NCBI GenBank assembly: GCA_019415645.1
Contig: DXYV01000005.1
Span: forward strand, 58,316 to 122,315
DNA length: 64,000 nucleotides
Origin: Clostridiales bacterium
Lineage (GTDB): Bacteria; Bacillota; Clostridia; Oscillospirales; Oscillospiraceae
Direction: 5' to 3'
A program made the translations under genes and the position numbers. A model generated the notes under the pieces. That model worked only from the letters and a program-made list of their open reading frames with translations, ran no database searches and was not told the DNA's origin. Shown here piece by piece: positions 32,944 to 41,439 of the stretch. How positions within the stretch are numbered: position 1 is the first letter of the stretch; each line of letters begins with the position of its first letter.

Positions 32944-34848
32944 ATGAAACAACATCTGCGCCGCCTGTTGGCGGCCGTCGGCACGCTGGCCATGCTGACC
33001 ACAGCCGCTTCGGCTCTCTCGGTGGAGCAGGCGGTAGACCTGCTGGAGGAATATTATGTGGACGACCTGCCCCAGGCGGCCTATGAGGCCGAGACCCTGG
33101 ACGAGCTCTTCGCGGCGGTGGGCGACCCCTATACCTTTTATATGACGGAGGAGGAATATCAGGCCTTCCTGGGAAGTGTGGAGGGCTCGGAAGAGCAGGT
33201 GGGAATCGGCGTGGCGGTGTCCTACACCGACGCGGGAATCGAGATCAACACGGTGCTGCCCGGCGGTGCTGCCGAGGCCGGCGGGCTGGTGGCCGGCGAT
33301 GTAATCATTGCCATTGACGGAGAGAGCTGTGTCCCGGCCAAGGAGAGCGACGTGACCCGCATTGCGGGCGAGGAGGGGACTCAGGTGGCCATTACGGTCC
33401 GCCGGGCCGACGGAAGCACCCGGACCTTCCAGCTCACCCGCAGCGCTTTTACCCTGCCCACCACCGAGACGGTACTGCTGGAGGGCGGAATCGGCTACAT
33501 CGACTGTGACAGCTTTGCCAGCACCACGGGTACCATGGTCTCCAGCGGCGTCAGCCAATATGACGAGGCGGCCGACCTCTGGCTGGTGGACCTGCGGGGG
33601 AACCTGGGCGGCGTGACCAACGCCGCCGTGGAGGCGGCCGGAGTGTTTACCGGCGCGGGCTTCCTGCTCTATCTGCGGGACGGCTCGGATAACTACTATC
33701 CCTATGTCTATTTGGAGAACTATCAGACCGGAGACCCGGTCATCGTCCTGACCGACCTCTATTCGGCCAGCGCCTCCGAGGTGTTCGCCTCCGCCATCAA
33801 GGACTATGGCGCGGGCATCGTGGTAGGCAACCGGACCTACGGCAAGGGCGTGGCCCAGATCGTCCTGGACGAGACCACCAATCCGGAGCTCTTTGACGGG
33901 GACGCGGTGAAGATCACCGCCTACCGCTTTTACTCGGGCGCAGGCAACACCACCGACGGCGTGGGGGTGCTGCCCACCCTGCTGATTCACGACGAGCTGG
34001 TCAACGATGTGGCTTTGCTCCTGTGTACGCAGGAGCCCGAGGACCCGGAGGGCTGGATTCGCCTGACGCTGGGCGGCTGGTACTTCTATGTGGACGTGGA
34101 CGAGGCCAAGGCGTCGGACGAGGGGACGGCCGCGCTGTCCGAGCTCTTTGCCGCCCTTCCGCCCAGCGCGCCGGTGGGCGTGTTCCTGGAGGGAAACTGG
34201 ATCGACCTGAATGCCGTACTGGCCGCGCCCTATCTGGAGATCAGTTATGAATCCCGATGGTTCACCGATGTGGCGGGCTCGCCCTATGCGGAGGAACTGA
34301 ATACTCTGGCTACGTATGGAATCCTCCAGGGCGCGGGGGACGGCACCTTCCTGCCGGAGGCCACCCTGACGAGGGCCGAGCTGTGCGCCCTGCTGGCCCA
34401 GGCGCTGGACCGGATCTCCACGTCAGCGAGCCCCTTCTCCGACGTGTCGGATGAGCGCTGGTACGCACCCTATATCACTGCGATGTATGAAATGGGTCTG
34501 GTAGAGGGCCGGGGCGACGGAACCTTCGGGCCCAACGATACGCTGACCCAGGAGGAGTTCGCCGCCATCCTGGGCCGGCTGGCGGAATTTCTGAGCACCA
34601 ACTGCCACGAGGCGCTGAAGGCGGTGACGGAGGAGGACCTGACCGACCCGGCGCTGGACGGCTGGGCGGACTGGGCCAAGGAATACGCCTGGCTGCTGGG
34701 GCTGGCGTATCAGGATCAGGAGGGCCGCACCCACTCCATGCTCTACACCGACCTGGACCAGGTGGACCCCCAGGCCACAGTGCTGCGGGAAGAGGCGGGC
34801 GCCTCCCTCTACGGCGTGCTTACGACGCTGGGGGTGCTGAGCTTCTGA
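32944..34848 (+). CDS. Secreted S41 C-terminal processing protease with SLH domains
   Basis: 634 residues from the ATG at 32944, behind CGGAGGAATCAC. Signal peptide (LLAAVGTLAMLTTAASA), then a PDZ domain (about residues 85-165), the S41 core with catalytic Ser276 (SASASE), Lys301 and Gln305 (GKGVAQ), and from about residue 425 two SLH modules (WFTDVAGSPYAEELNTLATY, FSDVSDERWYAPYITAMYEM) that bind cell-wall polymers. It is therefore a wall-anchored extracytoplasmic protease. The next gene, a D-Ala-D-Ala dipeptidase-like enzyme, overlaps its stop codon. Confidence 0.92.
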   Translation: MKQHLRRLLAAVGTLAMLTTAASALSVEQAVDLLEEYYVDDLPQAAYEAETLDELFAAVGDPYTFYMTEEEYQAFLGSVEGSEEQVGIGVAVSYTDAGIEINTVLPGGAAEAGGLVAGDVIIAIDGESCVPAKESDVTRIAGEEGTQVAITVRRADGSTRTFQLTRSAFTLPTTETVLLEGGIGYIDCDSFASTTGTMVSSGVSQYDEAADLWLVDLRGNLGGVTNAAVEAAGVFTGAGFLLYLRDGSDNYYPYVYLENYQTGDPVIVLTDLYSASASEVFASAIKDYGAGIVVGNRTYGKGVAQIVLDETTNPELFDGDAVKITAYRFYSGAGNTTDGVGVLPTLLIHDELVNDVALLLCTQEPEDPEGWIRLTLGGWYFYVDVDEAKASDEGTAALSELFAALPPSAPVGVFLEGNWIDLNAVLAAPYLEISYESRWFTDVAGSPYAEELNTLATYGILQGAGDGTFLPEATLTRAELCALLAQALDRISTSASPFSDVSDERWYAPYITAMYEMGLVEGRGDGTFGPNDTLTQEEFAAILGRLAEFLSTNCHEALKAVTEEDLTDPALDGWADWAKEYAWLLGLAYQDQEGRTHSMLYTDLDQVDPQATVLREEAGASLYGVLTTLGVLSF

Positions 34849-35399
34849 TGGACCAGGCGAGCTTTGTGGCGGTGGCGCAGCTGATTCCCGACATTGAGGA
34901 GGACCTGCGCTACGCCACGGCGGAAAATTTTACCGGCGCGGTCATCTATTCCTTCCGGCGGGCCTGGCTGCGGCGGGGAACGGCGGAAAAGCTGGCCCGG
35001 GCGCAGGCGCGGCTGAAGGAGCTGGGCTACCGGCTGAAGCTCTGGGATGCGTTCCGGCCGCTGGAGGCCCAGTACCGGATGTGGGAGGTCTGTCCGGACG
35101 ACGACTATGTGGCCGATCCCACCCGGGGCGGCTGCTCCAACCACAACCGGGGCTCCGCTGTGGATGTGACGCTGGTCACACTGGCGGGGCAGCCCGTGAC
35201 CATGCCCACGGAGTTTGATGACTTTACCGGCGCGGCCCGTCGGGACGCGCCTTGTCCCGACCCGGCGGCCCAGGCCAACAGCGCTCTGCTGGAGCGGGTC
35301 ATGACGGAGTGCGGCTTTCAGCCCTATGTGGGGGAGTGGTGGCACTATGCCGACCGGGACCCCTACCCGCTGGAGCGGGATTTTTGCCCGCTGGACTAA
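34848..35399 (+). CDS. VanX-like D-Ala-D-Ala dipeptidase (M15D)
   Basis: 183 residues, ATG overlapping the TGA of the protease. All catalytic residues of VanX/DdpX are present: Arg70 (DAFRP), zinc ligands His99 and Asp106 (SNHNRGSAVD) and His166, and Glu163 (EWWH). It has no signal peptide, so it acts in the cytoplasm. No vanH or vanA is nearby, so it is better read as a dipeptide-scavenging enzyme of wall turnover than as a resistance gene. Confidence 0.9.
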   Translation: MDQASFVAVAQLIPDIEEDLRYATAENFTGAVIYSFRRAWLRRGTAEKLARAQARLKELGYRLKLWDAFRPLEAQYRMWEVCPDDDYVADPTRGGCSNHNRGSAVDVTLVTLAGQPVTMPTEFDDFTGAARRDAPCPDPAAQANSALLERVMTECGFQPYVGEWWHYADRDPYPLERDFCPLD

Positions 35400-35413
35400 A
35401 CGGAATGCCAAAA

Positions 35414-35450
35414 ACAGGCCAGGTCCGCACACTGTGCGGACCTGGCCTGT
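35414..35450. terminator. Long hairpin, probably bidirectional terminator
   Basis: ACAGGCCAGGTCCGCAC pairs with GTGCGGACCTGGCCTGT, flanked by AAAA on the left and TTG on the right. It lies between two convergent genes (dipeptidase and GrpB). Confidence 0.75.
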
Positions 35451-35457
35451 TGCTGCC

Positions 35458-36003
35458 CTAAAGTTGCTCGGAGCGTTCGGCCCAGCTTCGGGCTTCCTCC
35501 AGCAGAGCACAAATCAGGGGACTTTTGCCCTCCGTGTAGCGAGCCCGGTCGGCGGGAAACTGGGCGGCCAGCGTCCGCTTGCACTCATCATAGAGGAGGG
35601 CTTTGTCCGGAAAAGCCCTGAGATAGTCCCGGAAGCGAAGATAGCGGTTCCAGGCTGGGCCCTTCCAGCGCACCACATGGATGTGGTGGGTACGGGTGTC
35701 GCGGGCAAAATCCCCAATCACGAACAGCAGTTGATCTGGTTGGTCCCGGCCCCGATAGATTACGCCGTGCTCGGCCAACGATTTACGATAGGGAAGGACG
35801 TCCTCCAGTGTATCCACGCCCACGGCAAGATCCAGAATTGGCTTTGCGTGGAGGGCGGGAATGGCGGTGCTTCCTACGTGCTGGACCTCCCGCGCCACGG
35901 GTCCCAGAATGGCCCGGAGCTGAGCGATCGTATCCGCGGCATCCTGTTCCCAGGCTGTTTGATGGGGCTCCAGACGCACCATACTCCGTTGCAGTCCGAG
36001 CAT
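35458..36003 (-). CDS. GrpB family protein (UPF0157, nucleotidyltransferase fold)
   Basis: 181 residues behind AAAGGAGGTACGGG. VQHVGSTAIPALHAKPILDL is the GSTAIPG-AKPIID signature of the GrpB/UPF0157 family, distantly related to nucleotidyltransferases. HHIHVV follows near residue 105. The function of the family is not firmly established. It appears to be a single-gene unit. Confidence 0.9.
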   Translation of the reverse strand: MLGLQRSMVRLEPHQTAWEQDAADTIAQLRAILGPVAREVQHVGSTAIPALHAKPILDLAVGVDTLEDVLPYRKSLAEHGVIYRGRDQPDQLLFVIGDFARDTRTHHIHVVRWKGPAWNRYLRFRDYLRAFPDKALLYDECKRTLAAQFPADRARYTEGKSPLICALLEEARSWAERSEQL

Positions 36004-36133
36004 CCCGTACCTCCTTTCAGCCTCCGGCGGAACTCAGGAGCGTTCCGCTATTGAACGATTCTATAAGCAGAATAACCCAGAACACAGTTCCCGTCAAGAG
36101 AAAGACGACGGCCCAAGGGTCAAAGAATGCCTC

Positions 36134-36162
36134 TTGACCAATACAAATGTTCGAATTATAAT
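36134..36162 (+). promoter_or_regulatory. Strong sigma-70-type promoter with embedded GTTCGAAT operator-like repeat
   Basis: TTGACC (36134-36139), 17-base spacer, TATAAT (36157-36162). The spacer contains ACAAATGTTCGAAT, whose ACAAATGTTCG part fits 11 positions of the Firmicutes LexA box (CGAACRNRYGTTYG), though the left three bases do not. The octamer GTTCGAAT recurs at 36175-36182 in the 5' leader. It drives the radical-SAM/UDG repair pair. Confidence 0.7.
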
Positions 36163-36193
36163 ATTGGTACATTAGTTCGAATGAGGGGTGCCT

Positions 36194-37459
36194 ATGGAGC
36201 TGCTGGACAAGCTGACGATTTTGGCCGACGCGGCAAAATACGACGCGGCCTGCACCTCCAGCGGGCTGGACCGAACCAGCCGCCCGGGGGGACTGGGCAG
36301 CACCATGGCCGCCGGCTGCTGCCACTCCTTTTCCGCGGACGGCCGGTGCGTGACCCTGCTGAAGGTGCTGCTGACCAACCGCTGCATGTACGACTGCCAG
36401 TACTGCGTCAACCGCCGCTCCAACGACGTGCCGCGCACGGCCTTTACGCCGCGGGAGCTGGCGGAGATGACCATCGGCTTCTACCGGCGCAACTACATCG
36501 AGGGGCTGTTCCTCTCTTCCGCAGTGTGGGGGTCTCCCGATCGCACCACGGAGCTGATGATCGAGACCCTGCGGCTGCTGCGGGAGGAATACGGCTTCTG
36601 GGGGTATATCCACGCCAAGGCCATCCCGGGGGCCGACCCGCTGCTGACCTGGCGGCTGGGACTGCTGGCGGACCGGATGTCGGTCAACATCGAGCTGCCC
36701 AGCGAGGCCAGTCTGCGGCAGCTGGCCCCGGACAAGGAAAAGCGGGCCATCCTGCGGCCCATGGCCCAGATTCGGGACGGAATCACGGCCTCCCGGCAGG
36801 AACTGGCGAAATACAGGCACGCGCCCCGCTTCGCCCCGGCGGGTCAGTCCACCCAGATGATCATTGGCGCCACGCCGGAGAGCGACCGGCAGATTCTCAC
36901 CCTGACCCAGGCCCTCTATGACAAATACGGGCTCAAGCGGGTGTTCTATTCGGCCTACGTCCCGGTGTCGGACAGCAAGCTTCTTCCGGCTCCGGCGGAA
37001 TTCAAGCCGCCCCTGCTGCGGGAGCACCGGCTGTATCAGGCGGACTGGCTGCTGCGCTATTACCACTTCCGGGCGGAGGAGCTGCTGGACGAGGCCCATC
37101 CGGATTTCAACCCCCTGGTGGATCCCAAGTGCTCCTGGGCGCTGGGGCACATGGAGTGGTTCCCGGTGGAGGTCAACCGGGCGGACTATGAGACCCTTCT
37201 GCGGGTGCCGGGCATCGGGGTTACCAGCGCCCGGCGGATTCTGACTGCCCGGCGGTGCCGCGCTCTGACCTTTGAGGGACTGAAAAAGCTGGGCGTGGTG
37301 CTCAAGCGGGCGCAGTATTTCATCACCTGCTCGGGGAAAATGCTGGAGGGCCTGCGGGTCGCGCCGGACGGGGTGCTGCGGCATCTGGTGGCGCAGGAGC
37401 GGCCCAGACTGCTCCAGCAGGCGCCGGAACAGCTGTCCCTGTTTGAACAGACGCAGTAG
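36194..37459 (+). CDS. Putative DNA modification/repair radical SAM protein (UDG-linked)
   Basis: 421 residues from the ATG at 36194 (behind GAGGGG). Radical-SAM cluster motif C64-x3-C68-x2-C71 (CMYDCQYC), preceded by GLGSTMAAGCCHSF, which is typical of the family linked to uracil-DNA-glycosylase-like proteins. A helix-hairpin-helix (RVPGIGVTSARRIL) near residue 340 suggests DNA binding. The family is predicted from conserved gene pairing to act in DNA repair; the reaction is not known. Its partner starts 11 bases downstream. Confidence 0.9.
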   Translation: MELLDKLTILADAAKYDAACTSSGLDRTSRPGGLGSTMAAGCCHSFSADGRCVTLLKVLLTNRCMYDCQYCVNRRSNDVPRTAFTPRELAEMTIGFYRRNYIEGLFLSSAVWGSPDRTTELMIETLRLLREEYGFWGYIHAKAIPGADPLLTWRLGLLADRMSVNIELPSEASLRQLAPDKEKRAILRPMAQIRDGITASRQELAKYRHAPRFAPAGQSTQMIIGATPESDRQILTLTQALYDKYGLKRVFYSAYVPVSDSKLLPAPAEFKPPLLREHRLYQADWLLRYYHFRAEELLDEAHPDFNPLVDPKCSWALGHMEWFPVEVNRADYETLLRVPGIGVTSARRILTARRCRALTFEGLKKLGVVLKRAQYFITCSGKMLEGLRVAPDGVLRHLVAQERPRLLQQAPEQLSLFEQTQ

Positions 37460-37470
37460 GGGGGAAGCAT

Positions 37471-38265
37471 ATGGCGCACTGGACGCAGGTCGCCTACGAA
37501 TATGACGGGAGCTTTGCGGGCTTTCTCACCTGCGTATTTGAGGCCTATACCCACCGGGAGGCGCCGGCCTGTTTTCAGGGGCCGGAGGAGGGGCAGGCCG
37601 CTCTGTGGCCGGCCCGCGCCGTGGAGACCGATCCGGCCCACGCCAAGCGGGTCTACCGCTCTCTGGCGCGCAAGCTGGGACGGGGCGGGCAGGAGCTGGT
37701 GGCCCGGGGGTTTCTGACCTGTCTGCCCCAGCGGGAGCTGGCCCTGTGGCAGCTGATTCAGCTGGGATACGCGCGGGGCCCCGCGATGCTGCGGGACCTG
37801 ACCGATTCCCGGGTAAACGTGGTCACAAAGGCGGTACAGCACCTGAACGGGGAGGCCCACCTGCTGAAGGGCTTCCTACGCTTTTCAGAGCTGGACGGGG
37901 TGCTGGTGGGCGAGATTGAGCCCAAAAACCGGGTGCTGCCCCTGCTGCGCCGCCATTTCTGCGCCCGCTACTCCGGAGAGTGCTTCGTGATCCACGACCG
38001 GATCCACCGGGAGGCCCTGTTCTACCGCCCGGGACAGTGGTCCATCGTCCCGGTGGAGGACTTCCGTCCCGGCGCGCCGGGGGAGCGGGAGCGGGCATAC
38101 CGGACGCTGTGGCGGCGGTTTTACGACACCATTGCCATCGCAGAGCGGTATAATCCCAAATGCCGCATGACGCAGATGCCAAAGCGGTACTGGAATACCA
38201 TGACGGAGTTCCTGCCGGAAGAGCCGCCGGAACTGCCGGAAACAAACTCGCCCTCCGCCGGATGA
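37471..38265 (+). CDS. Uracil-DNA-glycosylase-like putative DNA repair protein (TIGR03915/DUF4130)
   Basis: 264 residues, ATG behind GGGGGAAGC. YEYDGSFAGFLTCVFEAY is the start expected for this family, FVIHDRIHREALFY follows near the middle, and the C-terminus has FYDTIAIAERYNPKCRMTQMPKRYW. It is always found beside the radical-SAM gene in Firmicutes and is predicted to act with it on damaged or modified DNA. Confidence 0.9.
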   Translation: MAHWTQVAYEYDGSFAGFLTCVFEAYTHREAPACFQGPEEGQAALWPARAVETDPAHAKRVYRSLARKLGRGGQELVARGFLTCLPQRELALWQLIQLGYARGPAMLRDLTDSRVNVVTKAVQHLNGEAHLLKGFLRFSELDGVLVGEIEPKNRVLPLLRRHFCARYSGECFVIHDRIHREALFYRPGQWSIVPVEDFRPGAPGERERAYRTLWRRFYDTIAIAERYNPKCRMTQMPKRYWNTMTEFLPEEPPELPETNSPSAG

Positions 38266-38282
38266 AAACTGGCGGAGGGCGA
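38248..38282 (+). terminator. Terminator-like hairpin overlapping the stop codon of the repair operon
   Basis: TCGCCCTCCGCC (38248-38259) pairs with GGCGGAGGGCGA (38271-38282); the TGA stop lies in the loop. Followed by TTTCTG. The left arm is coding. Confidence 0.65.
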
Positions 38283-38328
38283 TTTCTGATTCGATTGTCT
38301 TGCAACCAAGCAGGTCCAAGCCAGCGGC

Positions 38329-39123
38329 TCAGCCCAGCAGGAGTTTGTCGTCCGCCTCGTCGGAGCCGCTGGCTTGGCTGAACAGGGCCAGCAGCTGTTC
38401 CACCGTGAGGTTTTTCTTCTCCTCGCCGGACACGTCCACGGCGATCTTGCCGTCGTACATCATGATCAGCCGGTTGCCGTGGGCGATGGCGTCCCGCATG
38501 TTGTGGGTGATCATCAGGGTGGTCAGCTTGTCCCGCTGAACGATTTTTTCCGTGGTCTCCAGCACCTTGGCCGCTGTTTTGGGGTCCAGGGCGGCGGTAT
38601 GCTCGTCCAGAAGCAGGAGCTTGGGCTTTTTCAGAGTAGCCATCAGCAGGGTCAGGGCCTGCCGCTGGCCGCCGGAGAGCAGGCCAACCTTGCTGGTCAG
38701 CCGGTCCTCCAGGCCCAGGTCCAGAATCTTCAGCAGCTCCCGGTACTGTTCCCGTTCCGCCTTGGTGATTCCGGCGCGCAGGGAGCGGCTCTGCCCCCGG
38801 CGGGCGGCCAGCGCCAGATTTTCCTCGATCTGCATGGTGGAGGCGGTACCCATCATGGGGTCCTGGAACACCCGGCCGATAAACTGAGCACGTTTGTGCT
38901 CGGGCAGGCGGGTCACGTCCTGTCCGTCAATGGAAATGGTGCCGCGGTCTACGGTATAGACGCCGGCCACCAGATTGAGCAGGGTGGACTTGCCGGCGCC
39001 GTTGCCGCCGATGACCGTGACAAAGTCGCCGTCCTCCAGAGTGAGGGACACGCCGTTGATGGCGCGCTTTTCGTTGATGGTGCCGGCGTTGAAGGTCTTG
39101 TAGATATTGCGCACCTCAAGCAT
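38329..39123 (-). CDS. ABC importer ATPase (TrpZ-like, ABC_sub_bind system)
   Basis: 264 residues behind GAAAGGAGAGACGACCC. Walker A GGNGAGKST, signature LSGGQRQ, Walker B LLLLDEHTAALD (Glu-His in place of Glu-Pro, as usual for this subfamily). It overlaps the permease gene by 8 bases and completes a three-gene importer with it and the binding protein upstream. Related systems import tryptophan or other amino acids. Confidence 0.92.
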   Translation of the reverse strand: MLEVRNIYKTFNAGTINEKRAINGVSLTLEDGDFVTVIGGNGAGKSTLLNLVAGVYTVDRGTISIDGQDVTRLPEHKRAQFIGRVFQDPMMGTASTMQIEENLALAARRGQSRSLRAGITKAEREQYRELLKILDLGLEDRLTSKVGLLSGGQRQALTLLMATLKKPKLLLLDEHTAALDPKTAAKVLETTEKIVQRDKLTTLMITHNMRDAIAHGNRLIMMYDGKIAVDVSGEEKKNLTVEQLLALFSQASGSDEADDKLLLG

Positions 39124-40066
39124 GGGTCGTCTCTCCTTTCTTTTCCCGCTTGGAGAAGTATTTCCCCTTCCAGTAGGGAATCGTCAGGAACAGTGCCACT
39201 ACCAGGGCGGTGAGCAGCTTCAGGTCGGTGGACTCCAGACCCAGCCGGAGGACCAGGGTAATGACGATATAGTAGATGATGGCGCCGATCACCGCGGAGA
39301 GCAGCTTGAGGGCAAAGTTTTGAAATACCTTGCTCAGCAGCACCTCGCCGATGATGACGGCGGCCAGGCCGATGACGATGGCGCCCCGGCCCATATCCAC
39401 GGTGGAGCTGCCCTGATACTGGGCCAGCAGACCGCCGGACAGGGCCACCAGACCGTTGGACACCACCAGCCCCAGCACCTTGGCCGTGTTGACGTTGATG
39501 CCCTGAGCCCGGGCCATGTTGGGATTGGCTCCCGTGGCGCGCAGGGCGGCGCCCAGTTCGGTGCCGAAGAACCAGTAGAGCAGGGCAATGACCACGACGG
39601 TGAGGATGGCCAGCAGAATCAGCGGGTTGTTCAGGCTGAGATCGCGGATATAGCGGGAGGAGATCAGCAGATCATGCCGGTCCACGCTGACGGCCAGGGT
39701 GGCCTTGGTGGAGGCATTCGCATCCCCGATGGCCATGATGCGCAGGTTGATGGAGTACAGGGCCAGCTGAGTCAGGATTCCGGCCAGGATGGCAGGAATC
39801 CCGCAGAAGGTGTGAAAGAGCCCTGTCACCAGGCCGGCCAGCATTCCGGCCAGCAGAGCGGCCAGCAGGGCCAGCCAGGGGTTCCAGCCCTGGCTGATGC
39901 ACAAAGCGGCCACGGCGCCCCCGGTGGCCAGAGAGCCATCTACGGTCAGGTCGGCCACATCGAGGATGCGGTAGGTGATATACACTCCGATGGCCATAAT
40001 GCCCCAGGCCAGTCCCTGTCCGAACGCGCCGGGCAGGGAGTTGAAAAAGGTCAGCAAAAAGTCCAT
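39116..40066 (-). CDS. ABC importer permease (TrpY-like, branched-chain permease fold)
   Basis: 316 residues behind GGAGGAACAATCACT. About eight or nine membrane segments; VADLTVDGSLATGGAVAA and LRATGANPNMARAQGIN are conserved in the ABC_sub_bind-type permeases. It forms the membrane channel for the binding protein encoded upstream. Confidence 0.92.
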   Translation of the reverse strand: MDFLLTFFNSLPGAFGQGLAWGIMAIGVYITYRILDVADLTVDGSLATGGAVAALCISQGWNPWLALLAALLAGMLAGLVTGLFHTFCGIPAILAGILTQLALYSINLRIMAIGDANASTKATLAVSVDRHDLLISSRYIRDLSLNNPLILLAILTVVVIALLYWFFGTELGAALRATGANPNMARAQGINVNTAKVLGLVVSNGLVALSGGLLAQYQGSSTVDMGRGAIVIGLAAVIIGEVLLSKVFQNFALKLLSAVIGAIIYYIVITLVLRLGLESTDLKLLTALVVALFLTIPYWKGKYFSKREKKGETTHA

Positions 40067-40123
40067 AGTGATTGTTCCTCCGAACAGCGGCCTGTCCAGT
40101 TCAGGCCGGAAATACAGGGAAAA

Positions 40124-40147
40124 CAGCGGGAACCGAGGCTCCCGCTG
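40124..40147 (-). terminator. Intercistronic hairpin between binding protein and permease
   Basis: CAGCGGGA (40124-40131) pairs with TCCCGCTG (40140-40147). In the leftward transcript it follows the binding-protein gene and could raise the binding protein level relative to the membrane parts. Confidence 0.55.
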
Positions 40148-40170
40148 CTTTTCCGCCCGGAACGCCGAAA

Positions 40171-41196
40171 TCAGGCGATGGGCTCGTAATCTTCGGGCAT
40201 GGTCAGCCCCAGCGCCTCACAGTTGGCGGCGTTGTACATTTTGGTCACCGTGGGGGCGTATTCGACCGGCATGGTGGAGATATCGGCGCCTTCGGTGAGA
40301 ATCCGCACGGCCATCTCACCGGTGGCATAGCCGATGTCGTAGTAGCTGATGGACAGGGTGGCCACGCCGCAGCCGGAGCAGATGCCCGACTCGCCGGCAA
40401 TTACGGGCACCCCGGCGGGAATCACCACGTTGGCGATGGTCTCGGTATTGGCCGCAGCCGTGTTATCCGTGGGAATATAGATCACATCGGAATTGTCGCA
40501 GGCGGTCTGGGTAACGGAGGAGAGGTCGTTAACATCCGTGAACGCATACTGGGTGCAGGTGTAGCCCATCTCCTCCAGATAGCCCTGGATAGTCTCCACC
40601 TGATAGACCGAGTTGGGCTCGCCGGAGCAGTAAAGCAGGCCGACGTTCTGGGCGTCAGGGAACAGCTCCTGGAGCATGGCCGCCTGCTGATCCAGCGGAG
40701 CCAGGTCGGAGGTGCCGGAGATGTTGCCGCCCACAGTGCCGGTCCAGTCACTGATGGACAGCGCGGTGGCGTAGTCGGTCACCGAGGTGCCCAGAATGGG
40801 AATGTCGGCGGTGGCGGAAGCGGCGGCCTGGAGGGGATAGGTGGCGTTGGCCAGAATCAGGTCTACGCCTTCGGCCACGAAGCCGTCCACAATGGTGCCG
40901 CAGTTGGCATACTCGCCGCCCGCGTCCTGTTCCTCAAAGGTTACAGCGTCGCCCAGCGCCTCGGTCAGGGCGTCCTTGAAGCCCTGGGTGGCGGCGTCCA
41001 GCGCATCGTGGGTCTGCTGCTGGCAGATGCCGATCAAATAGGTTTCCCCGGTCTGCACTGCAGCGCTCCCGCTTGCAGAGGGGCTGGAGCTTTGGGAATT
41101 GGTGCTGTCGCCGGCGGAATCGGTCCCGCAGGCGGCCAGGGACACGGCCATCGCGCAGGACAGCGAGACAGCCAGCAGTTTTGACAGTTTTTTCAT
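40171..41196 (-). CDS. ABC substrate-binding lipoprotein (TrpX-like)
   Basis: 341 residues behind GGGAGGCATTTACCA. Signal peptide with lipobox LAAC (Cys near residue 23), a Ser-rich linker, then the ABC_sub_bind fold (YLIGICQQQTHDALDAA, VDLILANATYPLQAA, VIYIPTDNTAAANT). Members of this family bind tryptophan, tyrosine or other small ligands. It is first in a three-gene operon with its own strong promoter; no T-box or other riboswitch is visible in the short leader. Confidence 0.92.
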   Translation of the reverse strand: MKKLSKLLAVSLSCAMAVSLAACGTDSAGDSTNSQSSSPSASGSAAVQTGETYLIGICQQQTHDALDAATQGFKDALTEALGDAVTFEEQDAGGEYANCGTIVDGFVAEGVDLILANATYPLQAAASATADIPILGTSVTDYATALSISDWTGTVGGNISGTSDLAPLDQQAAMLQELFPDAQNVGLLYCSGEPNSVYQVETIQGYLEEMGYTCTQYAFTDVNDLSSVTQTACDNSDVIYIPTDNTAAANTETIANVVIPAGVPVIAGESGICSGCGVATLSISYYDIGYATGEMAVRILTEGADISTMPVEYAPTVTKMYNAANCEALGLTMPEDYEPIA

Positions 41197-41290
41197 TGGT
41201 AAATGCCTCCCGTTTGGTTACTTTAGTGCTTTGTTGCGTTAAATCGACAGGATACGAAAAGAAGCCGATCCTCTGCGGCTCTTGCTGAAT

Positions 41291-41319
41291 ATTATAGACA
41301 GACGCCCGAAAAATGTCAA
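41291..41319 (-). promoter_or_regulatory. Consensus sigma-70 promoter of the TrpXYZ-type importer
   Basis: On the minus strand: TTGACA (41314-41319), 17-base spacer, TATAAT (41291-41296). A perfect consensus pair, about 95 bases upstream of the binding-protein start. The leader has a small hairpin AGCCG...CGGCT. Confidence 0.85.
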
Positions 41320-41439
41320 CAGGAAAATTACGGCCGGTTTACATGGACTTTTGCTCCGGAATATGCTATACTGCAACTATCTATGGGCAGGCACGGGCTG
41401 GAAATAGGGCCCCGTGCGCCCCAGCGATGGAGGAATCAG

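Noticed and set aside
34848..35399. Vancomycin resistance determinant
   Set aside because: Only a VanX-like dipeptidase is present; no vanH, vanA/B ligase or vanRS genes nearby.
41197..41290. Possible T-box or riboswitch in the leader of the TrpXYZ-type importer
   Set aside because: The leader is only about 95 bases and lacks the T-box sequence and an antiterminator pair.
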